A DNA stretch of 64,000 nt from Argyresthia goedartella. Taxonomy: Eukaryota > Arthropoda > Insecta > Lepidoptera > Argyresthiidae. Position 1 is the first letter of the stretch; each line of letters starts with the position of its first letter. Location of the stretch: assembly GCA_949825045.1 (NCBI GenBank), contig OX463806.1:43548208-43612207 (forward strand), read 5' to 3'. The notes beneath the pieces were generated by a model that was given only the letters and a program-made list of their open reading frames with translations, was not told the origin of the DNA and ran no database searches. The position numbers and the translations under genes were made by a program. Positions 1-10,221 of this stretch are shown here, piece by piece.

Positions 1-857
1 AATATGTATGGTAACATATCCGGTGGTTTTTGATTCGTTTGGTTATCGTTTTGCCCTGTAGTCAGTCATGAATTTTGTGGTATCTTGGATAGCTTCTGGC
101 GTTCTCAAACATGTCTCTGAGGATCAGGCGTTCATATACTGACTGTCAACTGTTTGCTTTAGTGAGGGTTGCCGCTTTTTGTCCGTATTTTATAAACAGT
201 GCAATGACCATTTTGTAAATCAGGCGCACTATATTTCAGTCTATGTTGGATTTCTTTATAAAATGCATTAGGGCCTTGGAATTGCATATGGCTTGCCGGC
301 ACCTCTTTTTTATTGTGTCCTATGTCCTGCCGTAATATATGTGCCGAGATATTTGATTTCGTTTACGGTTCGTATTGGAACTACGTCCAATTCACTGGTT
401 GTTTATGGGGTCTCTTATAAGAATTTTCGTCTTTCTACTTTTAAGTTTGCCATGAGCAGTTCTCCGATGATATTTAATTATTCACTTTTAGCTACTCCGC
501 GGCATAGCAGCGCTGCGTATAAACGCTCCTTCAGGCTGCGGGCGGTCCGACTCTGTAACGCACCTCTTTGCAATATAAGAGACAGTCCGACTCTTTTTCT
601 TTTAAGAAACATATTAAAGAGCTCTACATGTCTCTTTCGTAAAAGTTACTGTATTTATTTTATTATATGTAAGGTTTATGTATATATCGGTAATTATTTC
701 GTATTTGCTATCTGTATTTTACAGATATTTTAATTTATTCCTAGGCATTTTAGTTATAGTAATTATCGTGCACTGCCTACCCTTTTATGATAGCAATTCC
801 TGTAATGCCTTGTTTTGCTGGAAGAAATCTCTTTTCAGAGACAATTCGCCCTTGTAC
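1..857. other. No confident feature; probable decayed LINE sequence
   Basis: No reading frame here gives a recognisable protein. The - strand continues from the endonuclease fragment that ends at 858, so the stretch is probably decayed downstream sequence of the same retrotransposon, but I could not identify reverse-transcriptase motifs. The open frames seen on + look like chance frames. Confidence 0.3.
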
Positions 858-1710
858 TTACATGCATTTTCTTTTGATGTAACTTTTAAAATATTTGTGT
901 GCAATATTGTGAAGGAGGTTTGTTCCTATAATTCCCTTTTTCCTGTATTTCTTTATAGCGTCTTGTCCGATGCGAGCATACAGATACCAGAGATAGTGTT
1001 TTGACATATGTATCATGTTTGTTTCCTGTATATAGGCTATGTGTATGTTTTTGTTAGTCAATTCCGCGTCAATGTTGAGTCTTTTAGTTATTTCGGCGCA
1101 TCCTCTAACCTTCCAAGTAGCAATGCGCATACGCTCGCATGTGACTTGTGGTTTACATATGGGGCTGTTTCGTATCATCGTATATCCGGTGTTGTCTGGG
1201 ATGTCTTCTGTTGATGTTATGGTTGACCCTGAGGAGGTCATGGGTGTTGCATTAAGTATCGGCGAAAGTATGGTGTTATCAGTTTGGTTATCGGTTGCTT
1301 GATCCGTGGGTAAATTTGGCGATTCAAGCAAGTAAACGCTGTCGTAGTGGTGTCCTGTGACGTTGAGGTTGATAGATTTCACTGCATCCGCTGGATTCTT
1401 GGGCGTGAATGTGAGCGATGGTGTATTTTGCTGGTGGATTGTTGCGTTAAGTAGAAAGTATTCGGCAGCTGGTATTATAATCTCCTCTCCAGCCCAAGTA
1501 CCGTAATTGCGTAGATTTTCAGTGGTGAGTTGTTAAGGATTTCAGGCTCAGTGATTGCGAGCTTTGTTCTGTTCATCGCCGTTTTCTTCTACATATTTAA
1601 CTAGGTCCTTACGAATGTGAGTGTGGTTGCATGTTAATTGACATAGGTGATTAATTTGGTCAGCAATTGCGGTGAATAGGCAGTTACCATCTCAGCGTTG
1701 GTAAGGCTTC
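858..1710 (-). pseudogene. Non-LTR retrotransposon fragment: OTU protease joined to APE-like endonuclease (copy B)
   Basis: Read on the - strand, an OTU-type cysteine protease domain starts near 1690 with the motif DGNCLFTAIADQ, whose Cys is the expected nucleophile. It is broken by an in-frame stop near 1555 and resumes as GTWAGEEIIIPAAE. It then reaches GHHYDSVYLLE near 1350, which carries the expected catalytic His. About 65 residues later the same frame enters an apurinic-endonuclease-like N-terminus (IATWKVRG near 1110, then IQETNM near 1025), the order seen in LINE ORF2 proteins. The usual Asn of the WNVRG block is Lys here, so the nuclease was probably dead before the frame decayed. 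The frame ends at 858 without a reverse transcriptase. OTU domains are known as accessory domains in some non-LTR elements. The exact clade cannot be named from what remains. Confidence 0.68.
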
Positions 1711-2555
1711 CATTAGGTTATCTTCTTGGGATGTTGTTGAAAGAAAGAACTTAGAGATAGCGTGATTTATTTGAACTACCTTTGTCTACGATTAACAGAT
1801 CGTACGGGTTGCGATTGTCAAAGTTTGTGCGTATCTTCGTGCGCCCTTATTCTCGGTAGAGAGCCGCTTAGGACAAAAAGTCTCCGATTTTATTGTTGTT
1901 ATTGTTCATCAGTGGAAGTCTTTTGTTAATTGCCTGTTTTCTGGAAGATGATGAAATGATCCTTTTATGATGTGCAATTGTTTGCTGTTTCTCGCTATTT
2001 CTCAGAATATGCAGTTATGTAGTAGACGGGCTTGCATTATTGTTTTATTTTTGTGGGCTTGTCGGACCGGATAAAGTTAGAAATGGTTATGTTTTGTTTT
2101 ACTGTTATTGGGTAGGTTCCTGCTTAGTTTTGTATTTAGGTATACCTATCTCTGGCTTACCTATCTAGGCACTGTGTCTGTGGAATAGTTTGGAGCTGGC
2201 GTAGTAATTTGAAGCGAGCGTGGTATCTGTTTATGAAATGGTATTTAGCATTACGAAGGGGGTTACCTGCCAGATATAGAGTTCGTTTTGCCTTTTGATC
2301 TGAGTTAGGGCTATCATAATCGCAGCGATCTCACCAGGTTGTTGCTCAGCTAGTGAGACTCATTGCACTGATATCACCTACTTCAATTCACTTCATTAGT
2401 GCATATTAGTTAGGTCCGTGACTCGGGTCGAGGTTCAGTCCGTGAACAAGGCCCTAGAGATGAATACCCGGTTGTATCTGACCCGGCGGAGGGGGATGCA
2501 TGTGTTTGTGGCGTGTGAGTGTATGTGTCGGTACGGTAAGTATCAAAGTCATTGG
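1711..2555 (-). other. Decayed upstream part of OTU-LINE copy B and spacer between copies
   Basis: No intact frame. Around 2320-2345 there is a short block (gatctcaccaggttg) that recurs at about 3870, in each case several hundred bases upstream of an OTU domain on the - strand. This suggests that the two OTU copies share 5' sequence and lie head to tail. A - strand stretch near 2160-2320 can be read for about 45 codons, but I do not recognise it. Confidence 0.3.
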
Positions 2556-3123
2556 TCATCTTATCTTGAGTTGTGCATTTTGGGTAGGCCGGGGGAAGGT
2601 GTTTAGATTTACCGCTATCATATTATCTGTTTTTGGGGCGGGTGGAACTTGAGGGTACTTTGGTAGTCGCGCTGTATTTTGGTATGGGAAAAGTGAGATG
2701 CTGCGATGTAGATTTGACTGGTTGTTGATAGGTTCTTGATTACGTTTTGGGGCTCTATTATGTATGCGCTGTCGTAGTGGCTGTCGGAAAAGGTCAAGTT
2801 GAGTTATATTCTTGTTGGGGGCTATATACGATTGATGGGCCATTTTGTTGATGGATCGCTACACTTATTACGTAGAACTCCGCGGCTGCTATGATAATTT
2901 CTTCACCGCCCCACGTGCCCTGTATGTGGAGATTTTTTATGTACTCAGAGAAAGCTTCTGCGTTTGGTGCGTCGATCGCATGTTTGATGCGTGGATAATT
3001 GCTGTTAGCTTCCACGTATCTAGCTAAGTCGCTTCTGATGTGGGTATGGTTGAATGTCGCTCCAAACAGATGGTTGATTTGGTCTGCAATTGCATGGAAC
3101 AGGCAGTTTCCATCTCTGGGCAT
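2556..3123 (-). pseudogene. OTU-type cysteine protease domain of a non-LTR retrotransposon (copy A)
   Basis: The - strand frame from 3123 begins with MPRDGNCLFHAIADQINHL, the catalytic Asp-Gly-x-Cys block of OTU proteases. It continues through a typical helical middle and a GTWGGEEIIIAAAEF block. Near 2800 a one-base shift moves the frame; after it comes SHYDSAYIIEPQN (about 2782-2745), which supplies the catalytic His. So the whole OTU domain is present apart from one frameshift. No endonuclease follows before the copy breaks up near 2556. It is a paralogue of the copy at 858-1710, same strand, with strong similarity around both catalytic blocks. The known role of OTU domains is ubiquitin or ubiquitin-like cleavage; its purpose in the element is inference. 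Confidence 0.66.
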
Positions 3124-4158
3124 TGGTAGAGTTTAGATTGTGAGATATTACTACAGGAGAAAGCCTCGTGGTATTTTAGCTAATATGAATGTGTGTGTGT
3201 GGGTTGTTTCTAAGAGGTGTACGGCCGGTATGATGAGAGACGCTGTTTGGCTTTTTACGATCTATTTTTATTCTAATGTTTCCCGGTATTTCCAAGATGG
3301 GCTGACACCATAGAATGGGTGCCAGATGTGTGAGGGAACGTTGTGAGCCTTTTGTGCTTCGAAGCTTTTTCAATTGTTCCTAAATAGCAGTCAATTGTTT
3401 TGTCTAGTTTCTGGGAGTTTGGTGAGATGGCATTTTTATGGCCTGCACTTGTTTAGTTTTTGTTTATTGTCGGGTTTAGTATATTTGCAGTTTAGCTACA
3501 TAAAAATAATTCTAGGATTGTTTAGTTTTGGGTTGGCTTATTCACTGAGTTTCAGGGTTTAGTGGATGGTTATTGTTAATGACTGTTTTGAATGGTCCTT
3601 CGAAGATGAGAATTATCTCGAATTTATTTTCAGGCAAATCAATATAAGTATATGTAGCTATAATAATGTTTTATTAGTTGATTTTGATATTGCGTAGGTA
3701 GGGAATTGTTATATCCTGCCTATGACGCACCTATAAATGTGATTATGCCTTAGTCAATAGAGGCGACCGCGGCCGCGGTAAGTGGTGGTTTATTATTGTC
3801 AGGCGGCGAGTGGTGCTGAGAGAAATAAAGTTAGAGGTAGGTAATCACTATCAATGATGTCCTAATCGGAATGATCTCACCAGGTTGGTGTGTTTAGCGG
3901 CGGTGGTGGTGGAGGCAGTAGCGTTGAGGGTGTGTTGCGTAGGCGTCGCTCGCTGCCGGCCTGTCGCTGCGTGGCTCAGACGTGCACCTGGCCTAGAATA
4001 AATTCTAGGGCTTGCACAGATGGGATGTCTAAGAGTATCGCGCAGTTCTCTGGGCATTCATTACACTTGACCGCACTAGTATCATCACAATCACTGAAAT
4101 GCGTGGTATTGCACAGATGGGGTGCCTAGATGGATCACGCACATTCCCCAGGTAACCC
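3124..4158. other. Upstream flank of OTU-LINE copy A; no intact gene
   Basis: Nothing confidently codes here. A GC-rich stretch at about 3760-4130 contains GGC/GGT-rich short repeats, and the block gatctcaccaggttg at about 3870 is shared with 2325. The short - strand frame at 3176-3373 is not recognised. Confidence 0.3.
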
Positions 4159-5172
4159 TTACAGTAACACGCGGTATAAGCCAGGCTCGTTTTCGGGCCT
4201 CCGGAGGCAGAACAAAAGGCGCGCGCCGGGGATGAAAACTATTGTTTGTTTAAATGCGTTTTGGAGATCTCGGGGGGACACGTCCGTTCGGTCCGGCAAC
4301 ACAAACGCCACTCTTACTACGTCATTGTTTGTATTGCTATTTAAATTTTTATTGATATTTTTTATTTCAGGTTCCAGTTCAATGTGTTTTGTGTCGTTAT
4401 TAGTTTGAGTGGACATAATTATCATTACCTTGGCTGTTTCTTCGTGTTTTTTCTGTAAGTTAATGTGTTCTGTATATTGGTTCATCTTTATTGTATAGTC
4501 AATTTGCAATAGTTTTCTTAAGAGAGATCTACTCAATTGTTTTGTGAAATGCATTCTATCTGGAATAAACCTACTATAATTCAACTCCAGATATGAAACA
4601 TTCTGGAACTGGTTGCAGATCAGCTTCAATTCATAGTTAAGTTTATATTCTCTAAGGTTTTTGTTATGGGGAATTTCACACACAATTACGTTAGCCTTTT
4701 CAATTGAGTGCAACCAAATTGCTGCATGAGTTTTAAATTCAAAAGGATTGACCTCATTCATTCCTCCTAATATAATAACAAAGTCTTTGTTGCTTAATGC
4801 AGAAATTTCATTTTTCTCCACGTATGTAAGGCCGCGTACTTTTGCACCAGATTTCCAAAAGCATGTAACCAAATGTTGAGAGCCCAGTAATATTTGCAGC
4901 GCTTTTTGAAGTCCTCGAGCTTGTTGGTCACCAATGATAATGACTTTCTTTTTTATATCTTTACATGTTTTCTTTATTTCTGTGTCGATTTTTGCCTCCT
5001 GTGTGTGTATTATAGTCTCTTGAAATACTCGTGTCTGATTTTCATGTCCAATGTTTGTGATTTCTTCTTGTCTCTTAGCGTCACGGCTTTCGTCCTTATC
5101 TATGTTGAGCTGCCAAATAGTTAATGGGAATTTATACATTATGGTCATCCATAATGTATAAATTTTCGACAT
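4159..5172 (-). CDS. Retrotransposon ORF1-like protein with SGNH-hydrolase fold
   Basis: An uninterrupted 337-codon frame. After a polar N-terminal region, residues about 75-230 read as an SGNH/GDSL-like domain: KKVIIIGDQQARGL in the place of the GDS block, VIILGGMNEV like the GxND block, and IPDRMHFT like the terminal DxxH block. The nucleophilic Ser position is Gln, so ester hydrolysis by the classical mechanism is not expected. SGNH/esterase-like domains are known in ORF1 proteins of CR1-group LINEs, which is my best reading. No RT of the same copy is adjacent. The first ~14 codons lie inside a perfect 16-bp hairpin (5129-5164) that belongs to a different repeat family, so the native protein probably started elsewhere. 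The tail is Asn/Lys-rich and then basic. It could also be a domesticated gene, since the frame is intact. Confidence 0.55.
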   Translation of the reverse strand: MSKIYTLWMTIMYKFPLTIWQLNIDKDESRDAKRQEEITNIGHENQTRVFQETIIHTQEAKIDTEIKKTCKDIKKKVIIIGDQQARGLQKALQILLGSQHLVTCFWKSGAKVRGLTYVEKNEISALSNKDFVIILGGMNEVNPFEFKTHAAIWLHSIEKANVIVCEIPHNKNLREYKLNYELKLICNQFQNVSYLELNYSRFIPDRMHFTKQLSRSLLRKLLQIDYTIKMNQYTEHINLQKKHEETAKVMIIMSTQTNNDTKHIELEPEIKNINKNLNSNTNNDVVRVAFVLPDRTDVSPRDLQNAFKQTIVFIPGARLLFCLRRPENEPGLYRVLL

Positions 5173-5510
5173 ATTATGACATTCAAATTTCGAACGCCAA
5201 CGCCCGCCTGCGTGCCGCCCCTAGTTTGTCTGTGAAGTTGGTACTACAGAACAAGCTAAACAACTGCAGAGATAAGATCAATGCCACAATGCCGGTCAAG
5301 CATGCGGTTCCTGAACACATCAAAGAGAGCTTATGATATGTGTGTAGATAAACTAGTGTATGTAGCCGTACATAATTAGGTATTAAAACTCTCGAGTGAT
5401 ATTATTATGAAACTCGCCTTCGGCTCGTTTCATAAACCCACTCTCGAGTATTAATGCCCTCCATTATGTAGCAGTCACATAAACTACTTTTAATCGTATT
5501 GTACGATATG
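5129..5510 (+). repeat. Dispersed repeat family R1, copy A
   Basis: This stretch is clearly similar to 45722-46135 and 46147-46385. Shared landmarks are a terminal hairpin followed by aattttcgaca, then cgcccgcctgcgtgccgccc, then gagcttatgatat. The hairpin at 5129-5164 has perfect 16-bp arms. The copy carries a 78-bp palindromic insertion that the copy at 45722 lacks. It codes for nothing recognisable. Confidence 0.75.
5385..5462. mobile_element. 78-bp palindromic insertion (MITE-like) with ATT duplication
   Basis: Compared with the copy at 45722-46135, repeat copy A has exactly this block extra, bounded on both sides by ATT (5382-5384 and 5463-5465). The block is an imperfect palindrome with CTCGAG in both arms and centred on CTCGCCTTCGGCTCG. 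A shortened version sits at the same site in the third copy (46211-46266). It is either a small hairpin mobile element or a precise deletion from the 45.9-kb copy. Confidence 0.5.
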
Positions 5511-7290
5511 TTTATTTATTATGATGTAGGTGGTAGGGTGCATAGTGAGAGTCCGGCATTATTTAGGTAAGGCGCAGCCTAAGTTTCCTCCCCTGGAAAA
5601 CGGCCACTGGTATGGAAACCTAAAAACGCATTCAAATCTGTCCACCTGTTTAAGTGCTAGGGTGCCATGAACAGACACAACAACAGGCCATAAAAAATCT
5701 AAACCAAACTCTCAATTCAATTCAATTTATTATTTAATTGTGGTTTAACAACATAGGTTGATTGCATCAATGTCACATGTTTTTTAGAATTCACTGTATT
5801 TGGAGAGATTCTCTTTTGAGAAACTGAATTTTTTTGTGTCAATAAGTAGCTTGTTAGCACAAACCAGGTCTCAGCGGGACCGCGGGACCATGCAGCGCGG
5901 CGGGATCCAAGAATTTCCTGCAGACGTGACCAACTATTCCTCCCAATCCTTAATTAATGGGTTTCACAAGTCAGTCGAATTAAGTATTAAGTAATAATGA
6001 TTTCAGTGGAGCATATTGGTTTCACAAGTCAGTTGAATTACGTAATGATGGTTTCAGTGGAGCAAATTCTATTGGTTGCAGTGGTTCTAGCCACATGAAA
6101 AAATAACCAATATGAAAGTACGATTTTTTGTCCATTTAAAGTTCAATTTTACAATGATGTAATCCAGGAGTGAACTAAGTTAATTGAATTCATTCTTAAA
6201 ACCACAGTTTTGTACTGAATTTTAATGTCAAACAAAAAGAAAAACTACACTATTCTTCTTTTTAACCAACTTCACCATAGGTTTACAATTCATTGGGATT
6301 GTTTTTATTTTTAATGTAAGTTGCTCGATTTGCCTAAGATAGATGGACCAATTTGTAATTATTATTTTTGTTTGAAAGGGTTTACCTTCTGATTGGTCCC
6401 ATTGACATCAGCTCAGGATCTGATAATGGAATCCTGGAGAAATTGAGGGAATTCTTCAAATATTAAAGGCAGACCTAAAGCAATTTTTGTGTTTTCCATA
6501 GTAACTCGTAAATTTACTTTAGGGAAGCATCAATTTGTTGAGTGGAACTGATGATGAAGAGCACACATGTCCACCGGAAGTGCTCTATACTGGGTATCCT
6601 AGAGCTTGCAATATGATAAGTTTGTGAATCCACTTGGACCTATTGTTTGATACAACAATCAAATATATTTTTTATAGAATTTGAATCTTAACATAAAGTG
6701 GTAAAGTTCAAAATATGCAATTCTTTATTTTTTCATGTATATCTGTACATTTGTAGATAAACTGTAGAAGTATTTGTGCTGTGTTTTGTCGATTGTATAT
6801 ACTATACGTTTTATACACAAAACTCAATTTCAATGTTTGGATGTTCGGCCTTGAATGGAGTCCTACCTAATATTTAATTTTTAAAAGGCCTATTACATCT
6901 GGGTTAAGGGTTGGTAAGTAATGTATGCTCATCAAAATGCATAATGGTGAAATGGATGTGATAGGTGACATAGGTTCATCAACATCTGGCCAGGATCTGA
7001 TGATAGGTTCATGAAGAAATAAAAGGATCTCTTTAATTACTGAAGACATTTATGGATATGTTTTGGAAACAAATACGGTTTAATTTAATTAATATGGGTT
7101 ATTTCTAAAGTTTTACAATGAATTGAATAGGCATCAGGGAAGGAGATACAAGTAATGTGATTTGGACGCTGTTAACACCCAGATAAACGTAATTCAATAT
7201 TTATAGGTGACATTTTGTGAGAATATGGGTGAATTTATATGACGTAAAGGTCAAATTCTGCCGATACTGAAATACTTGCAATTATACTGT
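5511..7290. other. Intergenic; minor repeats only
   Basis: No gene recognised. Near 5710-5740 an aattcaattcaatttatt run resembles the 3' tail of a - strand retroposon, like the one at 39575. A GC-richer island at 5868-5945 (MQRGGIQEFPAD in one frame) is unlike its flanks but is not recognised. Two diverged same-strand copies of an 'aggatctgatgat' block lie near 6395-6470 and 6940-7045. Confidence 0.3.
5960..6068 (+). repeat. Two-copy tandem duplication
   Basis: Units 5960-6017 and 6018-6068 both start ggtttcacaagtcagt, run through gaatta, and end tttcagtggagca. The second unit is 7 bp shorter. Confidence 0.8.
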
Positions 7291-7298
7291 ACTGGCTA

Positions 7299-8415
7299 GT
7301 GTTTGATGGCTTGCATGACGATCAACTGGATAAACACCTCAAACTTAATGATGGTCAGTTTGGATTTAGGTCTGGACTGTCCACAGAAAGTGTAATCCTG
7401 GCTCTCAAGCATACTGTCAGGTACTATATGGAAAAGAACACTAATGAATATGCATGTTTTCTAGATCTCTTGAAGGCGTTCGAATTGATTTTGGTGGGAT
7501 AAGTGTCGGGAAGCAAACCTACCGATGGAAACTATAAATATACTTAAATATTGGTATAGGCATCAGATGTACAGTGGCAGATGAGGAAGTGCTTACTCTG
7601 AAAAGTACAAGTTGGAATGCGGAGTGAGACAGGGGGGACTCACATCTCTGAAGCTTTTCAAATTGTATATTAATAACCTCATTGGTGGACTAAGCAGCAT
7701 GCACGCGGGTTGTTATATAAGTGGGAAAAGATAAGTGCAAATAACTTACGCTATGCCAACGACAATGGTGCTGCTGAGTCCATCATTGAGAGGATTAAGA
7801 CATCTGTTAAGTACATCTGAGTCATATGCTGAGACCCACGGCTTACAATACAATGTTAAAAAGACGGAAATAATGATATTTAAGAAGGGAAATAAGTCCC
7901 CTAGTAATGTGCCTCCTTTAAAATTATATGGTCAGGAGTTATCACATGTTACAAGTTTTAAATATCTGGGGCACATTGTAACCAATCACATGAGAGATGA
8001 CCTGGATATTGAATGGGTACAGAGGGCGTTGGCGGTGAGGGTGAACATGCTGGCATGCAGGTTTACTCTTTGTACATAGCAAGTACAAATTATCTTGTTT
8101 AAGGCTTACTGCCAATCCCTTTACACGAGTAGCCTATGGGTCAGATATACTCAAAAGTCCTTAAACGCCCATCGAGTCCAGTATAATAACGGATTTAGGA
8201 TGATGCAGGGGCTGCCGCGATTTTGTAGTGCGTCAGTCATGTTTACAGAAGCTCGCACGGACGGTTTTCATGCAATAATACGGAAATGGATGGCCTCGCT
8301 AATGCACAGAGTGCGCGGCAGCACCCGGTATCCTAACTGTTATAGCAGAAAGGGTCGATGGACCTATCCTGAAATACTGGGTAAAGGTGGTGACCGGTAC
8401 CTAGCTCTTATATAA
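7299..8415 (+). mobile_element. RTE-like LINE reverse transcriptase remnant
   Basis: Reading + across several frameshifts gives ordered RT blocks: FGFRSGLSTESVI (7355-7400), FLDLLKAFE (7459-7485), GVRQGG near 7622, a catalytic block reading YANDNG near 7747 instead of YADD, then VKKTEIMIF, FKYLGHI and the C-terminal SLYTSSLWVRYTQKSLN and YNNGFRMMQGLPRF blocks up to about 8260. Stops and frame breaks occur near 7501, 7720-7750 and 8079-8095, so it is dead. The catalytic Asp is Asn. It is cut off 5' of the fingers region and no endonuclease is seen. The clade call (RTE or close relative) rests on the C-terminal pattern. Confidence 0.65.
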
Positions 8416-8490
8416 GTTATTCTTTTGTAAGTATTTTATTTCTAAGATGTCACTAATATAGAGTAATAAATTCATATTACTAAGAGAACT

Positions 8491-9465
8491 ATGGAACTCT
8501 GTTTTCTGAAAGTAAATATGTTTATTATTATTATAAGCATGTTATATGCATTATATGTTATAAGCATTATGAGTGGTGTCCCACAACGATCAGTGCTTGG
8601 ACCAATTTTATTCTGCGTATACCTAACTGACCTAAAGGTAATAATAAAGTCTGGACTTTCACTGTTTGCAGATGATACAAAAATCATGGGAAATCCGCTA
8701 ATATCACTCAATATAATACAAGAAGACTTGAACCACATTTTTGAATGGACACAGAATTGGCTAATAACCTTAAATCCTGGAAAGTGTACGGTTCTGCATG
8801 TTGGGAACAATAATCCAAAGTTACCATACAGCATTAATATGCAAACACTGGATCCTGTTACAACACAAAGAGACCTAGGGGTCGCAATATCAACTGACCT
8901 TAAATGGGAGACTCATATACTTTCAATTACTAAGAAAGCCAACTCACTAACATATATGATTCGGAAATCCTTTGATTATATTGACAAAGAATTATTCTTG
9001 AGACTTTACAGGACTTATGTCAGACCACTCCTTGAGTATGCTTTCCAAATATGGAGCCCTTACTTCCAGAAGGACAAAGACTTGCTGGAGAAAGTACAAA
9101 GAAGAGCAACCAAGATGGTAGTAGGACTTCGTGACAAGCCTTATGAGCAGCGACTTGCAGAGCTAGGATTGAGCACTCTAGAGCAACGACGTAAACATGG
9201 AGATCTCATAGAAACATATAAGATTCTAACTGGCTACTATGATGTATCGACTATGAAGGAAATGTTTACGATGAACCAGAATCACCACCTCAGAGGACAC
9301 ACACTGAAACTCCAAGGGCTCTCGTTTACAAGTAACCCATGCAAACACCTTCTATCAAACCAAGTGGTCCGCAAGTGGAACAGACTTCCAGAAACTGTTA
9401 TTAGTGCACCATCAGTGAACAGTTTTAAAAATAGACCTGACAATTGTATAAAACAAGTGCTGTGA
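8491..9465 (+). CDS. LINE reverse transcriptase C-terminal half (CR1/Jockey group)
   Basis: An intact 324-codon frame begins in the RT palm: GVPQRSVLGPILFCVYLTDL, then LFADDTKIMG with the catalytic FADD at about residues 63-66, then LNPGKCTVLHVG and RDLGVAIS. It continues into the C-terminal tail characteristic of Jockey-superfamily ORF2 proteins (LFLRLYRTYVRPLLEYAFQ, KVQRRATKMV, VVRKWNRLPETV). The first ~28 codons are unrelated flank, so the copy is 5' truncated and the true start is absent. The stop is followed by about 70 bp of 3' UTR and an AATAAT-type microsatellite tail (9518-9538), consistent with microsatellite-ended CR1-group elements rather than poly-A-ended ones. The lack of stops suggests a relatively recent insertion. 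Confidence 0.8.
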   Translation: MELCFLKVNMFIIIISMLYALYVISIMSGVPQRSVLGPILFCVYLTDLKVIIKSGLSLFADDTKIMGNPLISLNIIQEDLNHIFEWTQNWLITLNPGKCTVLHVGNNNPKLPYSINMQTLDPVTTQRDLGVAISTDLKWETHILSITKKANSLTYMIRKSFDYIDKELFLRLYRTYVRPLLEYAFQIWSPYFQKDKDLLEKVQRRATKMVVGLRDKPYEQRLAELGLSTLEQRRKHGDLIETYKILTGYYDVSTMKEMFTMNQNHHLRGHTLKLQGLSFTSNPCKHLLSNQVVRKWNRLPETVISAPSVNSFKNRPDNCIKQVL

Positions 9466-9540
9466 AATGTGAACTAATATGCACGCATCAGCTTTAAGCT
9501 GCTTGTGCATAATAAAATAATGATAATAATAATAATAAAG
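9466..9540 (+). repeat. LINE 3' UTR and (AAT)n tail
   Basis: Directly after the RT stop codon, the sequence contains gctttaagctgcttgtgcat and then aataatgataataataataa. It marks the 3' end of the LINE at 8491. Confidence 0.7.
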
Positions 9541-9870
9541 CATGTATGATGTATGCCAAACAGAGAAATACCTACATAAAAATGTACCCAATTGCCATCC
9601 TTATCTTGATTATAGTACTATGATGTAGTATTGTAACAGGCTCTAATAACATAATTATACTCGTGGAGTCTTAAACAGGGAATAATAGGTCAGGTCCTTG
9701 TTGGGCGACTAAGTAGCAATGAGTCATATTTTACCTAAAGAAACGAGACACAAAGCCGACGCCAGTAGGGAAGTTATGGTTATTTTAATGGATAAAGCAA
9801 CTCACATATTTTCAAAAATCATACGCAATTTGGTACTACTTAGATACGGAATTCAAAGAGAATAGCTCAC

Positions 9871-9918
9871 CTGCGAGTCGGAAGCGAGATTCTCGCCACT
9901 CGTCTTCGTAATAGACAT
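9871..9918 (-). CDS. Possible first coding exon of a - strand gene
   Basis: On the - strand, an ATG at 9918 opens 16 codons (MSITKTSGENLASDSQ) that end exactly at CAG|GTGAGC, a strong 5' splice site in phase 0. Upstream (9936-10190) is a GC-richer stretch that could be a 5' UTR or promoter. A candidate acceptor lies at about 9736 (tctcgtttctttag|GTAAAA), but the frame it opens closes after 14 codons, near a LINE end. The gene may be tiny, mis-read by me, or truncated. No family is recognised. Confidence 0.3.
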
Positions 9919-10221
9919 CTTTCTCTAACACAAAACTAAACAACACGCAAAATTATCAGGCTATTCTCATAGTTAAAAAACTGCGGTAAGTAATCAACGA
10001 CACTCAAACACAGTTGTATGTTGGGGCGTATACAAAAATTCAAAAAAATATACAATTTGGCAACACGCAACAACCAACAGAATTCTGTGCAACAGAACAA
10101 AATACATTCTGTGGACTGACAGGCACGTTGACAGCCGCGACGGCAATGGATGATGGATGGTAATTTTAACAGTGTTGCCATGTAATATCAGAAAATCTAC
10201 AATGTATATTATTTGTAGACG

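Noticed and set aside
3851..4408. Basic or Gly-rich frames on both strands
   Set aside because: GC-rich simple sequence, overlapping frames on both strands, no family signal.
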